Assembly (NCBI RefSeq): GCF_000527135.1 | Contig: NZ_AZUP01000001.1 | Span: forward strand, 2,418,001-2,482,000 | Reading direction: 5' to 3' | DNA length: 64,000 nucleotides | Origin: Methyloversatilis discipulorum | GTDB taxonomy: Bacteria > Pseudomonadota > Gammaproteobacteria > Burkholderiales > Rhodocyclaceae | Shown here: piece after piece, positions 14,959 to 21,674 of the stretch | How positions within the stretch are numbered: the stretch's first letter is position 1 | How the letters are laid out: each line of letters starts with the position of its first letter | Program-made: the position numbers and the translations under genes | Notes under the pieces: model-generated | What the model saw: the letters and a program-made list of their open reading frames with translations, nothing else | The model's database searches: none | What the model was told of the DNA's origin: nothing

Positions 14959-15414
14959 TCATAGACCTGCTTCCTTCCATGATTTGTACCCAAGGGCAGT
15001 GAGAATTCGACGAGATAGGCCGCAGCTCCAAGAGCACATTTGGATTTGACGATGAAGGTTTGGATGATCGGCCCATACAGCAGCTAAGTACTGCACAAGA
15101 AGAGTATTGAGTTCTGACTCTTCTGCGACGCGCGGAAGATTTGTCATGAGTGACAGAACCAGATCGGGCTCAGAGCTTCTCGCAGTTGCTTCTCTCAAAA
15201 GAGCTTCAACAACGACACGGTCAATCCTTCTGCTTGCATGCACAAACCGCTCGCGCCAGCTACGAGTCTGTGTTGACCACGCGTGCAGCAGCGCCGGAAC
15301 GTCTTTTTCGGACAGCCTTTCAATCAGCTCTTCGACTTCAATGAATCTGTCTTCAGAGTAGTACTGCTCTTCGTCCAGCAGCAGAACTTGCTGAAGTTCT
15401 TCGATATGCGACAT
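14959..15414 (-). CDS. Cassette gene: hypothetical helical-repeat-like protein, 151 aa
   Basis: Starts MSHIEELQQVLLLDEEQYYS and is predicted to be almost entirely helical, with pairs of helices such as RFIEVEELIERLSEKDVPAL and LVQYLAAVWADHPNLHRQIQ, suggestive of a small HEAT-like scaffold. There is no catalytic motif, membrane segment or signal peptide. It lies between attC sites 10 and 11. Function unknown. Confidence 0.68.
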   Translation of the reverse strand: MSHIEELQQVLLLDEEQYYSEDRFIEVEELIERLSEKDVPALLHAWSTQTRSWRERFVHASRRIDRVVVEALLREATARSSEPDLVLSLMTNLPRVAEESELNTLLVQYLAAVWADHPNLHRQIQMCSWSCGLSRRILTALGYKSWKEAGL

Positions 15415-15418
15415 AGAC

Positions 15419-15477
15419 GCCTAACGTTTGAACTCAGCGGCCCGCTTTAGCGGGTCCGCTGCAGTGAGTAGTTAGGT
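15419..15477 (-). other. attC site 11
   Basis: Boxes GCCTAAC (15419-15425) and GTTAGGT (15471-15477). The stem is CAGCGG-c-CCGC-ttta-GCGGG-t-CCGCTG. Confidence 0.9.
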
Positions 15478-15703
15478 GGTACGCATCACCTTCGTCAGGA
15501 AACAACGGCTCATACGTAACGCCCGCCTTATGCAGCGCAGCCATTGATCTAAAGGCGATATCGCTCCAGCATTCGCTCACTTCCGGCGGCGCATCGTTGG
15601 GTATTTTTCGCCATTCATTAGCGATAAATGCGATTTGCTCTGGGGAAAGCCAAAGAGCAATTCTGCCTTTTGCGATTTCGTCATCGGGATCTATCGGGTC
15701 CAT
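15434..15703 (-). CDS. Cassette gene: small hypothetical protein, 89 aa
   Basis: Starts MDPIDPDDEIAKGRIALWLS, helical in the middle (PEQIAFIANEWRKIPND, then ECWSDIAFRSMAALHKAG), with the last dozen residues read from attC site 11. It is the cassette nearest the expected integrase side. A CCTAAC box follows at its 5' side (15711-15716), but no paired GTTAG box is seen beyond it. Family not recognised. Confidence 0.6.
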   Translation of the reverse strand: MDPIDPDDEIAKGRIALWLSPEQIAFIANEWRKIPNDAPPEVSECWSDIAFRSMAALHKAGVTYEPLFPDEGDAYHLTTHCSGPAKAGR

Positions 15704-15709
15704 GCCTAC

Positions 15710-15741
15710 ACCTAACTTTGTTTTCTGGCGCAATTCTGCGC
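15710..15741. other. Terminal attC-like box and hairpin at the array boundary
   Basis: ACCTAAC (15710-15716) is followed by the perfect hairpin TGGCGCA-attc-TGCGCCA (15724-15741). No matching GTTAG box or attI-like sequence was found before the lysR gene. It may be a truncated attC or a short terminator at the edge of the array. Confidence 0.4.
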
Positions 15742-15920
15742 CATAACTACGGACGCCGCCGGGTAAACAGGCGGACGTGATCGTTCTGAAACGGCTTGCG
15801 GTGGGGCTTTTCGGTGCGTCATTCCGACATCCATACAGTATTAAACAACGACAAAAAACCTCACCCCTTCCCTGTAGCCGAAGGGGTCGTCCGGAATGTA
15901 CCCGAACAGGCTGCCTCCAA

Positions 15921-16808
15921 CTATGCCATCAGCCTTTCGGCCAGCCAGTCCATCAGTACCCTTACCCGGTGCGGCACGTGCCGGTTGCCCGGCAGCACGG
16001 CGTACACGCCCAGTTCGGGCGTCGCGCAGTCGGTGAGCACCGGAACAAGGCGGCCGTCGGCCAGCCAGGGGTCGAGGATGAAATCGGGCTGGCAGGTGAG
16101 GCCCATGCCGCGGGCGGCGGCTTCGGTCAGGACGTCGCCGTTGCTGGCGGTGAGCGGGCTGCGCAGGGGCACGGTGACCGTGCGGCCGTCGGGCGTGGTG
16201 AAGGTCCAGCTCGGCTGGGTGGCGACGGCGGTGTAGCCGAGGCAGGCGTGGTTCGCCAGGTCTTCGGGCGTGGCCGGGGTGCCGTGGCGGGCGAGGTAGT
16301 CGGGTGAGGCGACCGCGATCAGGCGGCTCGTGCCGATGCGGCGGGCGACGGTGGCGGGGTCGAGCTTCGCGGTGACGCGGATGGCGAGGTCCATGCCCTC
16401 TTCGATCAGGTTCACGCGGCGGTCGTTGTAGTCGATGTCGAGCGTGACTTCGGGATAGCGCTCGGCGAAGTCGAGCAGCAGCGGCGACAGGCGCTTCAGG
16501 CCATAGCTCAGCGGCGCGCCGAGGCGGATCGGGCCGCGCGGGGTCTGCCGCTCTTCGGCGATGCCGGTTTCGGCGGCTTCGACCAGATTCAGGATGACGC
16601 GGCACTTTTCCAGATAGGCGGTGCCGGCCGAGGTGAGCGACAGCCGGCGCGTGCTGCGCGCCAGCAGCTTGGCGCCAAGGTGGGCTTCGAGCGCGGCAAT
16701 CTGCCGGGTGACCACCGAGCGGGCAACACCCATCTGCTGGGCGACGGCGGAAAAGCTGCCCAGTTCGGTCACGCGAACGAAAAGTTGCATGGCGTCGAGA
16801 CGGTCCAT
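15921..16808 (-). CDS. LysR-family transcriptional regulator
   Basis: A 295-residue protein starting MDRLDAMQLFVRVTELGSFS, with a winged helix-turn-helix (VAQQMGVARSVVTRQIAALE) in the first 60 residues and the LysR effector domain in the remainder (LRSPLTASNGDVLTEAA, then GMGLTCQPDFI). It is divergent from the dioxygenase-cytochrome b561-yceI genes, with an 86-bp shared promoter region, so it probably controls them. The inducing ligand is unknown. A longer frame to 16859 is open, but this Met matches normal LysR N-termini. Confidence 0.92.
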   Translation of the reverse strand: MDRLDAMQLFVRVTELGSFSAVAQQMGVARSVVTRQIAALEAHLGAKLLARSTRRLSLTSAGTAYLEKCRVILNLVEAAETGIAEERQTPRGPIRLGAPLSYGLKRLSPLLLDFAERYPEVTLDIDYNDRRVNLIEEGMDLAIRVTAKLDPATVARRIGTSRLIAVASPDYLARHGTPATPEDLANHACLGYTAVATQPSWTFTTPDGRTVTVPLRSPLTASNGDVLTEAAARGMGLTCQPDFILDPWLADGRLVPVLTDCATPELGVYAVLPGNRHVPHRVRVLMDWLAERLMA

Positions 16809-16894
16809 TGTTGCAATTCCGGCAACGAGTATTTGCAGATTGTCGTCTATTTCGGACAAGCCGGAATGACTAAGCTGCAGTCATCGAATCACGG

Positions 16895-17728
16895 ATGCCT
16901 GCCATGAGCACCGCCGCACCGCACACCTACCCCGCCAGTCTCTTCGTACCGCACGGCGCGCCGACCTTCGCGCTGCGCCCGGGCGCGGCCGGCGCAGCGC
17001 TGAAGGCGAAGGCCGACCTGCTGCCGCGGCCGCGCGCCATCGTCGCGGTCAGCGCGCACTGGGACAGCGCCGTGCCCACGGTCGGCACGGCCGACAGGCT
17101 GGACACCATCCACGATTTCTACGGCTTCCCGCCCGAGCTGTACGCGATCCGCTACCCGGCGACCGGCTGCCGCGAACTGGCGGGCATCGTCGCCTCGGCC
17201 ATCGAGGACGCCGGCCTGCCGGTGCAGCTCGACGCCGAGCGTGGTCTCGATCACGGCGCCTGGGTGCCGCTGCGCCTGATGTACCCGGACGCCGACGTGC
17301 CGGTGATTCCGCTGTCGCTGCAGAGCCGCGGCGGCGCCGAAGGCGCGTACCGGCTGGGCCGGGCGCTGGCGCCGCTGGCCGCGCAGGGTCTGCGCGTGCT
17401 CGGCTCCGGCAACCTGACGCACAACCTGCGCGACTGGCAGATCGTCGCCCACGGCGACGGCCGCACGCCCGCCTATGTGCGCGCCTTCGCCGACTGGTTC
17501 GCCGCGCGGCTGGCCGCCGGTGACACCGAGGCGCTGCTCGACTACCGCCGGCGCGCGCCGGACGCCGTGCGTGCCCACCCGAGCGAGGAGCACCTGCTGC
17601 CCTTCTTCGTCGCACTCGGTGCGGCGGGCGAAGGAGCGACCGCCGAGCGCTTCCACGCCGGCATCGACGACTATGTGCTGGCGATGGACGCCTGGGCCTT
17701 CACCCCTGATCGAGGAGCGCTGCAATGA
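16895..17728 (+). CDS. Class III extradiol ring-cleavage dioxygenase, YgiD/DODA type
   Basis: A 277-residue single-domain enzyme. Metal-binding positions fit LFVPHGAPTF (His ~20), VAVSAHWDS (His ~55) and GSGNLTHNLRD, with EEHLLPFFVALGAA near the C-terminus, as in DOPA 4,5-dioxygenase-like proteins. It should cleave a catechol-type ring using non-haem metal and O2; the true substrate is unknown. An in-frame ATG at 16904 is an alternative start. The last four bases overlap the cytochrome gene, so the two are translationally coupled. Confidence 0.88.
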   Translation: MPAMSTAAPHTYPASLFVPHGAPTFALRPGAAGAALKAKADLLPRPRAIVAVSAHWDSAVPTVGTADRLDTIHDFYGFPPELYAIRYPATGCRELAGIVASAIEDAGLPVQLDAERGLDHGAWVPLRLMYPDADVPVIPLSLQSRGGAEGAYRLGRALAPLAAQGLRVLGSGNLTHNLRDWQIVAHGDGRTPAYVRAFADWFAARLAAGDTEALLDYRRRAPDAVRAHPSEEHLLPFFVALGAAGEGATAERFHAGIDDYVLAMDAWAFTPDRGALQ

Positions 17729-18312
17729 GCCTGAAGAACACTGCCGCCAACTACGGCCGCATCGCCAAATGGTTCCATTGGGCAACCGCCGCGCTCTTTC
17801 TCGCCGCCTATGTGTCGGTCTACTACCGCCAGTGGTTCACCGAGAAGCAGACGCCGGAAAACATGACGGCGCTGCAGATCCACCTGTCGGTCGGCGTGAG
17901 CATCGCCGTCATCGTGGCGCTGCGCGTGATCTGGCGCCTGATGAACCGCGCGCCGGCCGACGAACCGGGCACGCCGCTGGCGCACCGCGCCGCCCACCTG
18001 GGCCATCTGGCGCTGTACGCGGTGATGATCGTCGCGCCCATCACCGGCTACCTCGGCACCGGCGTGAATACCGATTTCTTCTTCCTGTTCGAGATTCCGA
18101 AGTTCGAGAACACAGCGCTATTCCAGAGCGTGGTGGCCGAAGGTCTGGGGCTTGATTTCAAGACCTTCGAGAAACCGATCGATTTCATCCACAAGGATGT
18201 GCTCGGCGCCTGGCTGATCTGGCTGCTCGTACTGGGCCACGCCGGCGCCGCGCTGTACCACCACTTCGTCCTGCGTGACCGCACGCTGGTGAAGATGACT
18301 TCCGGCGGCTGA
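17725..18312 (+). CDS. Cytochrome b561-family membrane protein
   Basis: A 195-residue protein with four membrane helices and the expected haem-ligand histidines in IAKWFHWATAALFLAA, LQIHLSVGVSIAVIV, HRAAHLGHLALYAVM and LVLGHAGAALYHHFVL. YodB/CybB-type b561 proteins pass electrons from the quinone pool to periplasmic acceptors. Its ATG overlaps the dioxygenase stop codon. Pairing with a downstream YceI protein is common, and b561-YceI fusions or operons are thought to handle isoprenoid quinones or a periplasmic redox step. Confidence 0.92.
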   Translation: MSLKNTAANYGRIAKWFHWATAALFLAAYVSVYYRQWFTEKQTPENMTALQIHLSVGVSIAVIVALRVIWRLMNRAPADEPGTPLAHRAAHLGHLALYAVMIVAPITGYLGTGVNTDFFFLFEIPKFENTALFQSVVAEGLGLDFKTFEKPIDFIHKDVLGAWLIWLLVLGHAGAALYHHFVLRDRTLVKMTSGG

Positions 18313-18366
18313 GCCGCCCTCACCCTCGCTGCATATATATAGATGTACCCAAACCGGAGAACCGCC

Positions 18367-18942
18367 ATGACCTCACTGAAAGCCCTCATCGCCTCGCTCG
18401 CCCTCGCCGCTGTCGCCGCCCCCGCGCTGGCCGCGCCGGAAACCTTCAAGCTCGACCCGAACCACAGTTTCCCGCGCTTCTCGTACAGCCACTTCGGCTA
18501 CTCGACCCAGCTGAGCCGCTTCGACAAGACCAGCGGCACGATCACGCTGGACCGCGCGGCGAAGACCGGCGCGGTGGACATCACCATCGACACGAAGTCG
18601 GTGAGCACCGGTTCGACGCTGTTCAACGAGCACATCCAGGCCGAGGACTTCCTCGATACCGCCCGCTACCCGACCGCCACTTTCAAGTCGACCAAGGTGG
18701 TGTTCGACGGCGACAAGCCGGTCGCGGTCGACGGCACGCTGACGCTGAAGGGCGTGAGCAAGCCGGTGACGCTCAAGGTGACCAGCTTCCACTCGATGCC
18801 GCACCCGATGACCAAGAAGGACGCCATCGGCGCCAACGCCACGGTCACCGTCAAGCGCACCGACTTCAACATGGGCAAGTACGCGCCGAACGTGGGCGAT
18901 GACGTGACCATCGACATCGCGGTCGAGGCGATCAAGGAATAA
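18367..18942 (+). CDS. YceI-family periplasmic protein
   Basis: A 191-residue protein with a signal peptide (MTSLKALIASLALAAVAAPA ending LAAPE) and a YceI lipocalin-like barrel: FKLDPNHSFPRFSYSHFGYS, GTITLDRAAKTGAVDITID, HIQAEDFLDTARYPTATFKS and GTLTLKGVSKPVTLKV. YceI proteins bind long isoprenoid chains such as polyprenyl quinones in a hydrophobic tunnel. It follows the cytochrome b561 gene by 54 bp. The start with the signal peptide and a GGAG-type site is preferred over an upstream in-frame opening. Confidence 0.93.
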   Translation: MTSLKALIASLALAAVAAPALAAPETFKLDPNHSFPRFSYSHFGYSTQLSRFDKTSGTITLDRAAKTGAVDITIDTKSVSTGSTLFNEHIQAEDFLDTARYPTATFKSTKVVFDGDKPVAVDGTLTLKGVSKPVTLKVTSFHSMPHPMTKKDAIGANATVTVKRTDFNMGKYAPNVGDDVTIDIAVEAIKE

Positions 18943-18983
18943 TCGGCGGGAGATGCGCCCGAGCTGCGGCCGGGGCGGGTTTC

Positions 18984-19324
18984 TGTGGGAGAGGTCCTCC
19001 GGCCCCGGCAGCAGCCTGAATCGTAGCCTGCGGACCGCAACGGCTGCGTCGCGGTCAGAAGACCGCTCCCACAGGGGTGGTGCGCCTGATCCACTACCCG
19101 AGTCTGCGCCTGGGTTCTGTGGGAGGGGTCTTCTGGCCCCGACTGCGGCCTGGATCGAAGCCTGCGGGCTGCAACGGCCGCGTCGCGGTCAGAAGACCGC
19201 TCCTACAGGGGTAGTGCGCCTGATCCACGACCCGAGCCTGAGCCGGGGTTCTGTGGGAGGGGTCTTCTGACCCCGACAGCGGCGGTTACCTGTAGGCACT
19301 GTCGCGGCCAGGGGCGCGCCCACA
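18984..19324. repeat. REPIN-like repeat cluster 2
   Basis: Three consecutive units (18984-19073, 19118-19206, 19252-19324), each beginning TGTGGGAG and ending GCTCC(C/T)ACAGGG. Units are spaced about 134 bp apart and the linkers are themselves similar (GTGCGCCTGATCCAC near 19079 and 19213), so the whole block has been duplicated in tandem. It fills the 442-bp gap between yceI and the next gene; no gene is seen in it. Confidence 0.87.
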
Positions 19325-19384
19325 GGGTAGAGTCATCTGCGCCACGGTTTGCTGTCAAACGTCATACCGATAACGGAGATCATC

Positions 19385-19948
19385 ATGAGCGCCGCACCAC
19401 CGAAAGCCCATGTCACCCGCATCGCCCGCCGCCGGGCACGGGTCGGGTTCGAGGTCGAATACGAAGCGCTGATCCGCGAAATGTTCGAGGCCATGCGTCA
19501 AGCACCCGGCTTTCTCGGCGCGCAGATGATCACGCCCGAGCAGCCGGGCGGTGACTACCAGGTGATCGCGCATTTCCGCTCGGAGGCGGATCTTAAAGCC
19601 TGGGACGAGAGCCCCGCGCGTGCGGCGCTGCAGCCGCGGCTGTGCGCGGCTGGCGAGAACGAACCTGAATACCGCGTGGTGACCGGGCTTGAAGCGTGGT
19701 TCGGTCCGCAGGTGGTGGCGCCGTCGGCTCACCCGCCGCGCGCACGCATGGCGCTGGTGACCTGGATGGGCATCTTCCCGACGGTGTCGCTCTTCCTCTG
19801 GCTGGTGGCGCCCTGGCTTACGCCGCTGCCCTTCCTGCCGCGGGTCGCGCTGCTCACCGCGCTGATCGTCATCACGATGACCTGGGTGGTGATGCCGCGG
19901 CTGACGCGGCTGATGCGCGGCTTCCTGAATCCGGCGGCGGGCAGATAG
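19385..19948 (+). CDS. ABM-domain protein fused to C-terminal membrane helices
   Basis: A 187-residue protein. Residues ~8-95 form an antibiotic-biosynthesis-monooxygenase domain (EALIREMFEAMRQAPGFLGA, QVIAHFRSEADLKAWDESPA). Residues ~120-180 hold two membrane segments (ALVTWMGIFPTVSLFLWLVA, and VALLTALIVITMTWVVMPRL). This ABM-plus-two-helix form is a known membrane-bound subgroup of unknown function. Start MSAAPPKAHVTRIARRRAR follows AACGGAGATCATC, an acceptable ribosome-binding site; upstream codons show no conservation. Confidence 0.87.
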   Translation: MSAAPPKAHVTRIARRRARVGFEVEYEALIREMFEAMRQAPGFLGAQMITPEQPGGDYQVIAHFRSEADLKAWDESPARAALQPRLCAAGENEPEYRVVTGLEAWFGPQVVAPSAHPPRARMALVTWMGIFPTVSLFLWLVAPWLTPLPFLPRVALLTALIVITMTWVVMPRLTRLMRGFLNPAAGR

Positions 19949-19975
19949 CGTCCGTTGTCGAGCGGCGCACGGCCT

Positions 19976-20150
19976 TGTGGGAGCTTGCTCGCGATTGCGG
20001 CGTAGAACGGAGCCAGCGGCCTGCCGAAGCCCCATCGCGACCAGAGGTCGCTCCCACGAAAGCAGTCCCAGATCACTGTCGGAGCGGGGCTCTGGTGAGA
20101 GCGAGCTTGCTCGCGATTGCGGGGTGGATCGAAGCCGGTGGCTTGCAACG
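19976..20150. repeat. REPIN-like repeat cluster 3
   Basis: One full unit (19976-20057) with GAGCTTGCTCGCGATTG on the left and GACCAGAGGTCGCTCCCAC on the right, then a half unit from 20094 that carries GCGAGCTTGCTCGC and stops where the phosphatase gene ends. The stem sequences differ from clusters 1 and 2 but keep pairing. Confidence 0.8.
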
Positions 20151-20159
20151 CCGCGCCGC

Positions 20160-20804
20160 TTACGCCGGCAACTCGTCCAGCGCGCCGTCGAGGTGGGTCT
20201 GGTCGCCCCAGCGCTCGATGCGCCAGCCGCTGGCGTCGTGCGCGATCCAGTTCAGCGCGCAGTTGGCAATGTCGAAGTCGCGCTTGCCGGTGAGCGGCAG
20301 GTCGCGCACGCGACGGGCGACGATGTCGAGCACGCCGCCGTGCGTCACCAGCAGCACCGTGTGGCCGGCGTGGCGGGCGCGCAGCGCCTCGACCAGGCCC
20401 CAGATGCGGGCGTCGAACTGGATTAGGCTTTCGCCGCTGCCGCCGGGAAACTGCGCCGCCGGATCGCGCGCCTCGAAGCGGTGGAAGTCCTCCGGATGGC
20501 GCTCGCGCGCCTCGGCGTAGGTCAGCCCCTGGAAGGCGCCGTAATGGCGCTCGCGCAGCGCCGGCTCCGGCATGACCGGCTGGCCGCGCGGCACCGCGAT
20601 ACGACCGGCGGTCACCCATGCACGGCCGAGGTCCGAGCCGTAGAGCGTGTCGATGCGCTCTGCCAGCAGCGCCTGCGCCGTGGCCTGCGCCTGCAGCAGG
20701 CCGCGTTCGTTCAGCGGAATGTCGATCTGGCCCTGCACGCGCCGATCGACGTTCCAGGTGGTTTCGCCGTGGCGGACCAGGCAGATGCGGGTGGTGGCGG
20801 TCAT
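20160..20804 (-). CDS. Histidine phosphatase family protein
   Basis: A 214-residue member of the phosphoglycerate mutase-like superfamily. The catalytic motif RHGETTWN (phospho-acceptor His ~12) is followed by INLNERG-like IPLNERGLLQAQ, LRERHYGAFQGLTYAEA with the proton-donor Glu, and the second catalytic His in LLVTHGGVLD. It resembles GpmB and alpha-ribazole phosphatase-type enzymes. The substrate is not readable from sequence. It stands alone between REPIN clusters and points away from the TRAP permease genes. Confidence 0.9.
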   Translation of the reverse strand: MTATTRICLVRHGETTWNVDRRVQGQIDIPLNERGLLQAQATAQALLAERIDTLYGSDLGRAWVTAGRIAVPRGQPVMPEPALRERHYGAFQGLTYAEARERHPEDFHRFEARDPAAQFPGGSGESLIQFDARIWGLVEALRARHAGHTVLLVTHGGVLDIVARRVRDLPLTGKRDFDIANCALNWIAHDASGWRIERWGDQTHLDGALDELPA

Positions 20805-20862
20805 GGAGCGATCCTTGTGCGATGCAATATTGTAGGGCGTCGGCAGCTGCTCCGTTCAGCGG

Positions 20863-21023
20863 CCGCGTCGCGGCCAAGGCCGCTGCCTCAGAGACGCTGC
20901 GCCCCATCAAGGGGCGAAGCCTGAGTCCGGGTTCTGTTGGAGGGGTCTTCTGACCCCGACTGCGGCCTGAATCGAAGCCCGCGGACTGCCGCGGCCGCGT
21001 CGCGGTCAGAAGACCGCTCCCAC
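20863..21023. repeat. REPIN-like repeat cluster 4
   Basis: A right-hand half unit (20863-20890, GGCCGCGTCGCGGCCAAGGC) followed by a full unit at 20935-21023 that starts TGTTGGAGGGGTCTTCTGAC and ends GTCAGAAGACCGCTCCCACA. These occupy most of the 311-bp gap between the phosphatase and the DctQ gene; no gene is supported there. Confidence 0.83.
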
Positions 21024-21115
21024 AATGCGTCGTGGCTGCCGCCCCCAACCCCAGCACACACGCGCCAAAGCGCCGCCAGCGGTTACCATCGCGCCTTCAC
21101 CTCCACCCCGACGCC

Positions 21116-21622
21116 ATGCGCGCCCTGCTGACGCTCGCCGATCTGACCGACCGACTGAACGAGGCCTGCGGCCGCGTGCTGCCGTGGACCGTGCTGGCGG
21201 CGGTGCTGCTGGCGGTAGGCAATGCGCTGGCGCGCAAGTTCGACGCCGGCTCGAATGCGCTGCTGGAGGCGCAGTGGTATCTGGTGTCGGCCGCCTTCCT
21301 GCTCGGCGCCGGTCGCGTGCTGAAGCTGGACGAGCACGTGCGCATCGATCTGCTCACCGCGCGCCTGTCGCCGCGCGGAAAGCTGAAAGCCGACATCGCC
21401 GCGCTCGCGCTGACCGTGCTGCCGGTATGCCTGCTGATGCTGTGGCTGTCCTGGCCCTGGTTCCTGTCCTCGTGGATCAGCAATGAAGTGTCGGCCAGCG
21501 CCGGCGGCCTGCCGCTGTGGCCGGCGCGCATCCTGGTGCCGGCCGGCTTTGCGCTGCTGACACTGCAGGCGCTGGCGCTGATCGTGCGCCGGATCGCCGC
21601 GCTGGCGGAGACCGACGCGTGA
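21116..21622 (+). CDS. TRAP transporter small permease (DctQ type)
   Basis: A 168-residue membrane protein with four helices and the DctQ pattern: ALLTLADLTDRLNEACGRVL, LPWTVLAAVLLAVGNALARK, a conserved amphipathic region EAQWYLVSAAFLLGAGRVLK followed by LDEHVRIDLL, and WPARILVPAGFALLTLQALA. It is the small membrane subunit of a tripartite ATP-independent periplasmic transporter. The large subunit follows after 52 bp. No periplasmic binding protein (DctP) is encoded beside it. Start chosen at the ATG directly before the conserved N-terminus. Confidence 0.9.
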   Translation: MRALLTLADLTDRLNEACGRVLPWTVLAAVLLAVGNALARKFDAGSNALLEAQWYLVSAAFLLGAGRVLKLDEHVRIDLLTARLSPRGKLKADIAALALTVLPVCLLMLWLSWPWFLSSWISNEVSASAGGLPLWPARILVPAGFALLTLQALALIVRRIAALAETDA

Positions 21623-21674
21623 ACGCCGTCGCACGGGCTGCGCGCCGGTCACGCTGCGAGCAGAGGGGCGTCCA

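Larger units (their letters stand above)
6454..15716 (-). mobile_element. Integron gene-cassette array without integrase (CALIN-like)
   Basis: Eleven short genes all read on the minus strand and are separated by 55-100 bp imperfect palindromes. These begin with a CTAAC-type box (RYYYAAC) and end with a GTTAG-type box (GTTRRRY), as expected of attC sites. Stop codons often fall inside the attC boxes, and gene GC content varies. Two attC sites are interrupted by insertion sequences. No tyrosine recombinase IntI or attI is visible on either side within the window, so by the usual definition this is a cluster of attC sites lacking an integrase. The integrase-proximal end would be at the high-coordinate side (about 15.7 kb). 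Confidence 0.9.

Noticed and set aside
15742..15920. Possible attI or intI remnant between the array and lysR
   Set aside because: No tyrosine-recombinase fragment or attI-like core could be seen in either strand of this 180-bp stretch.
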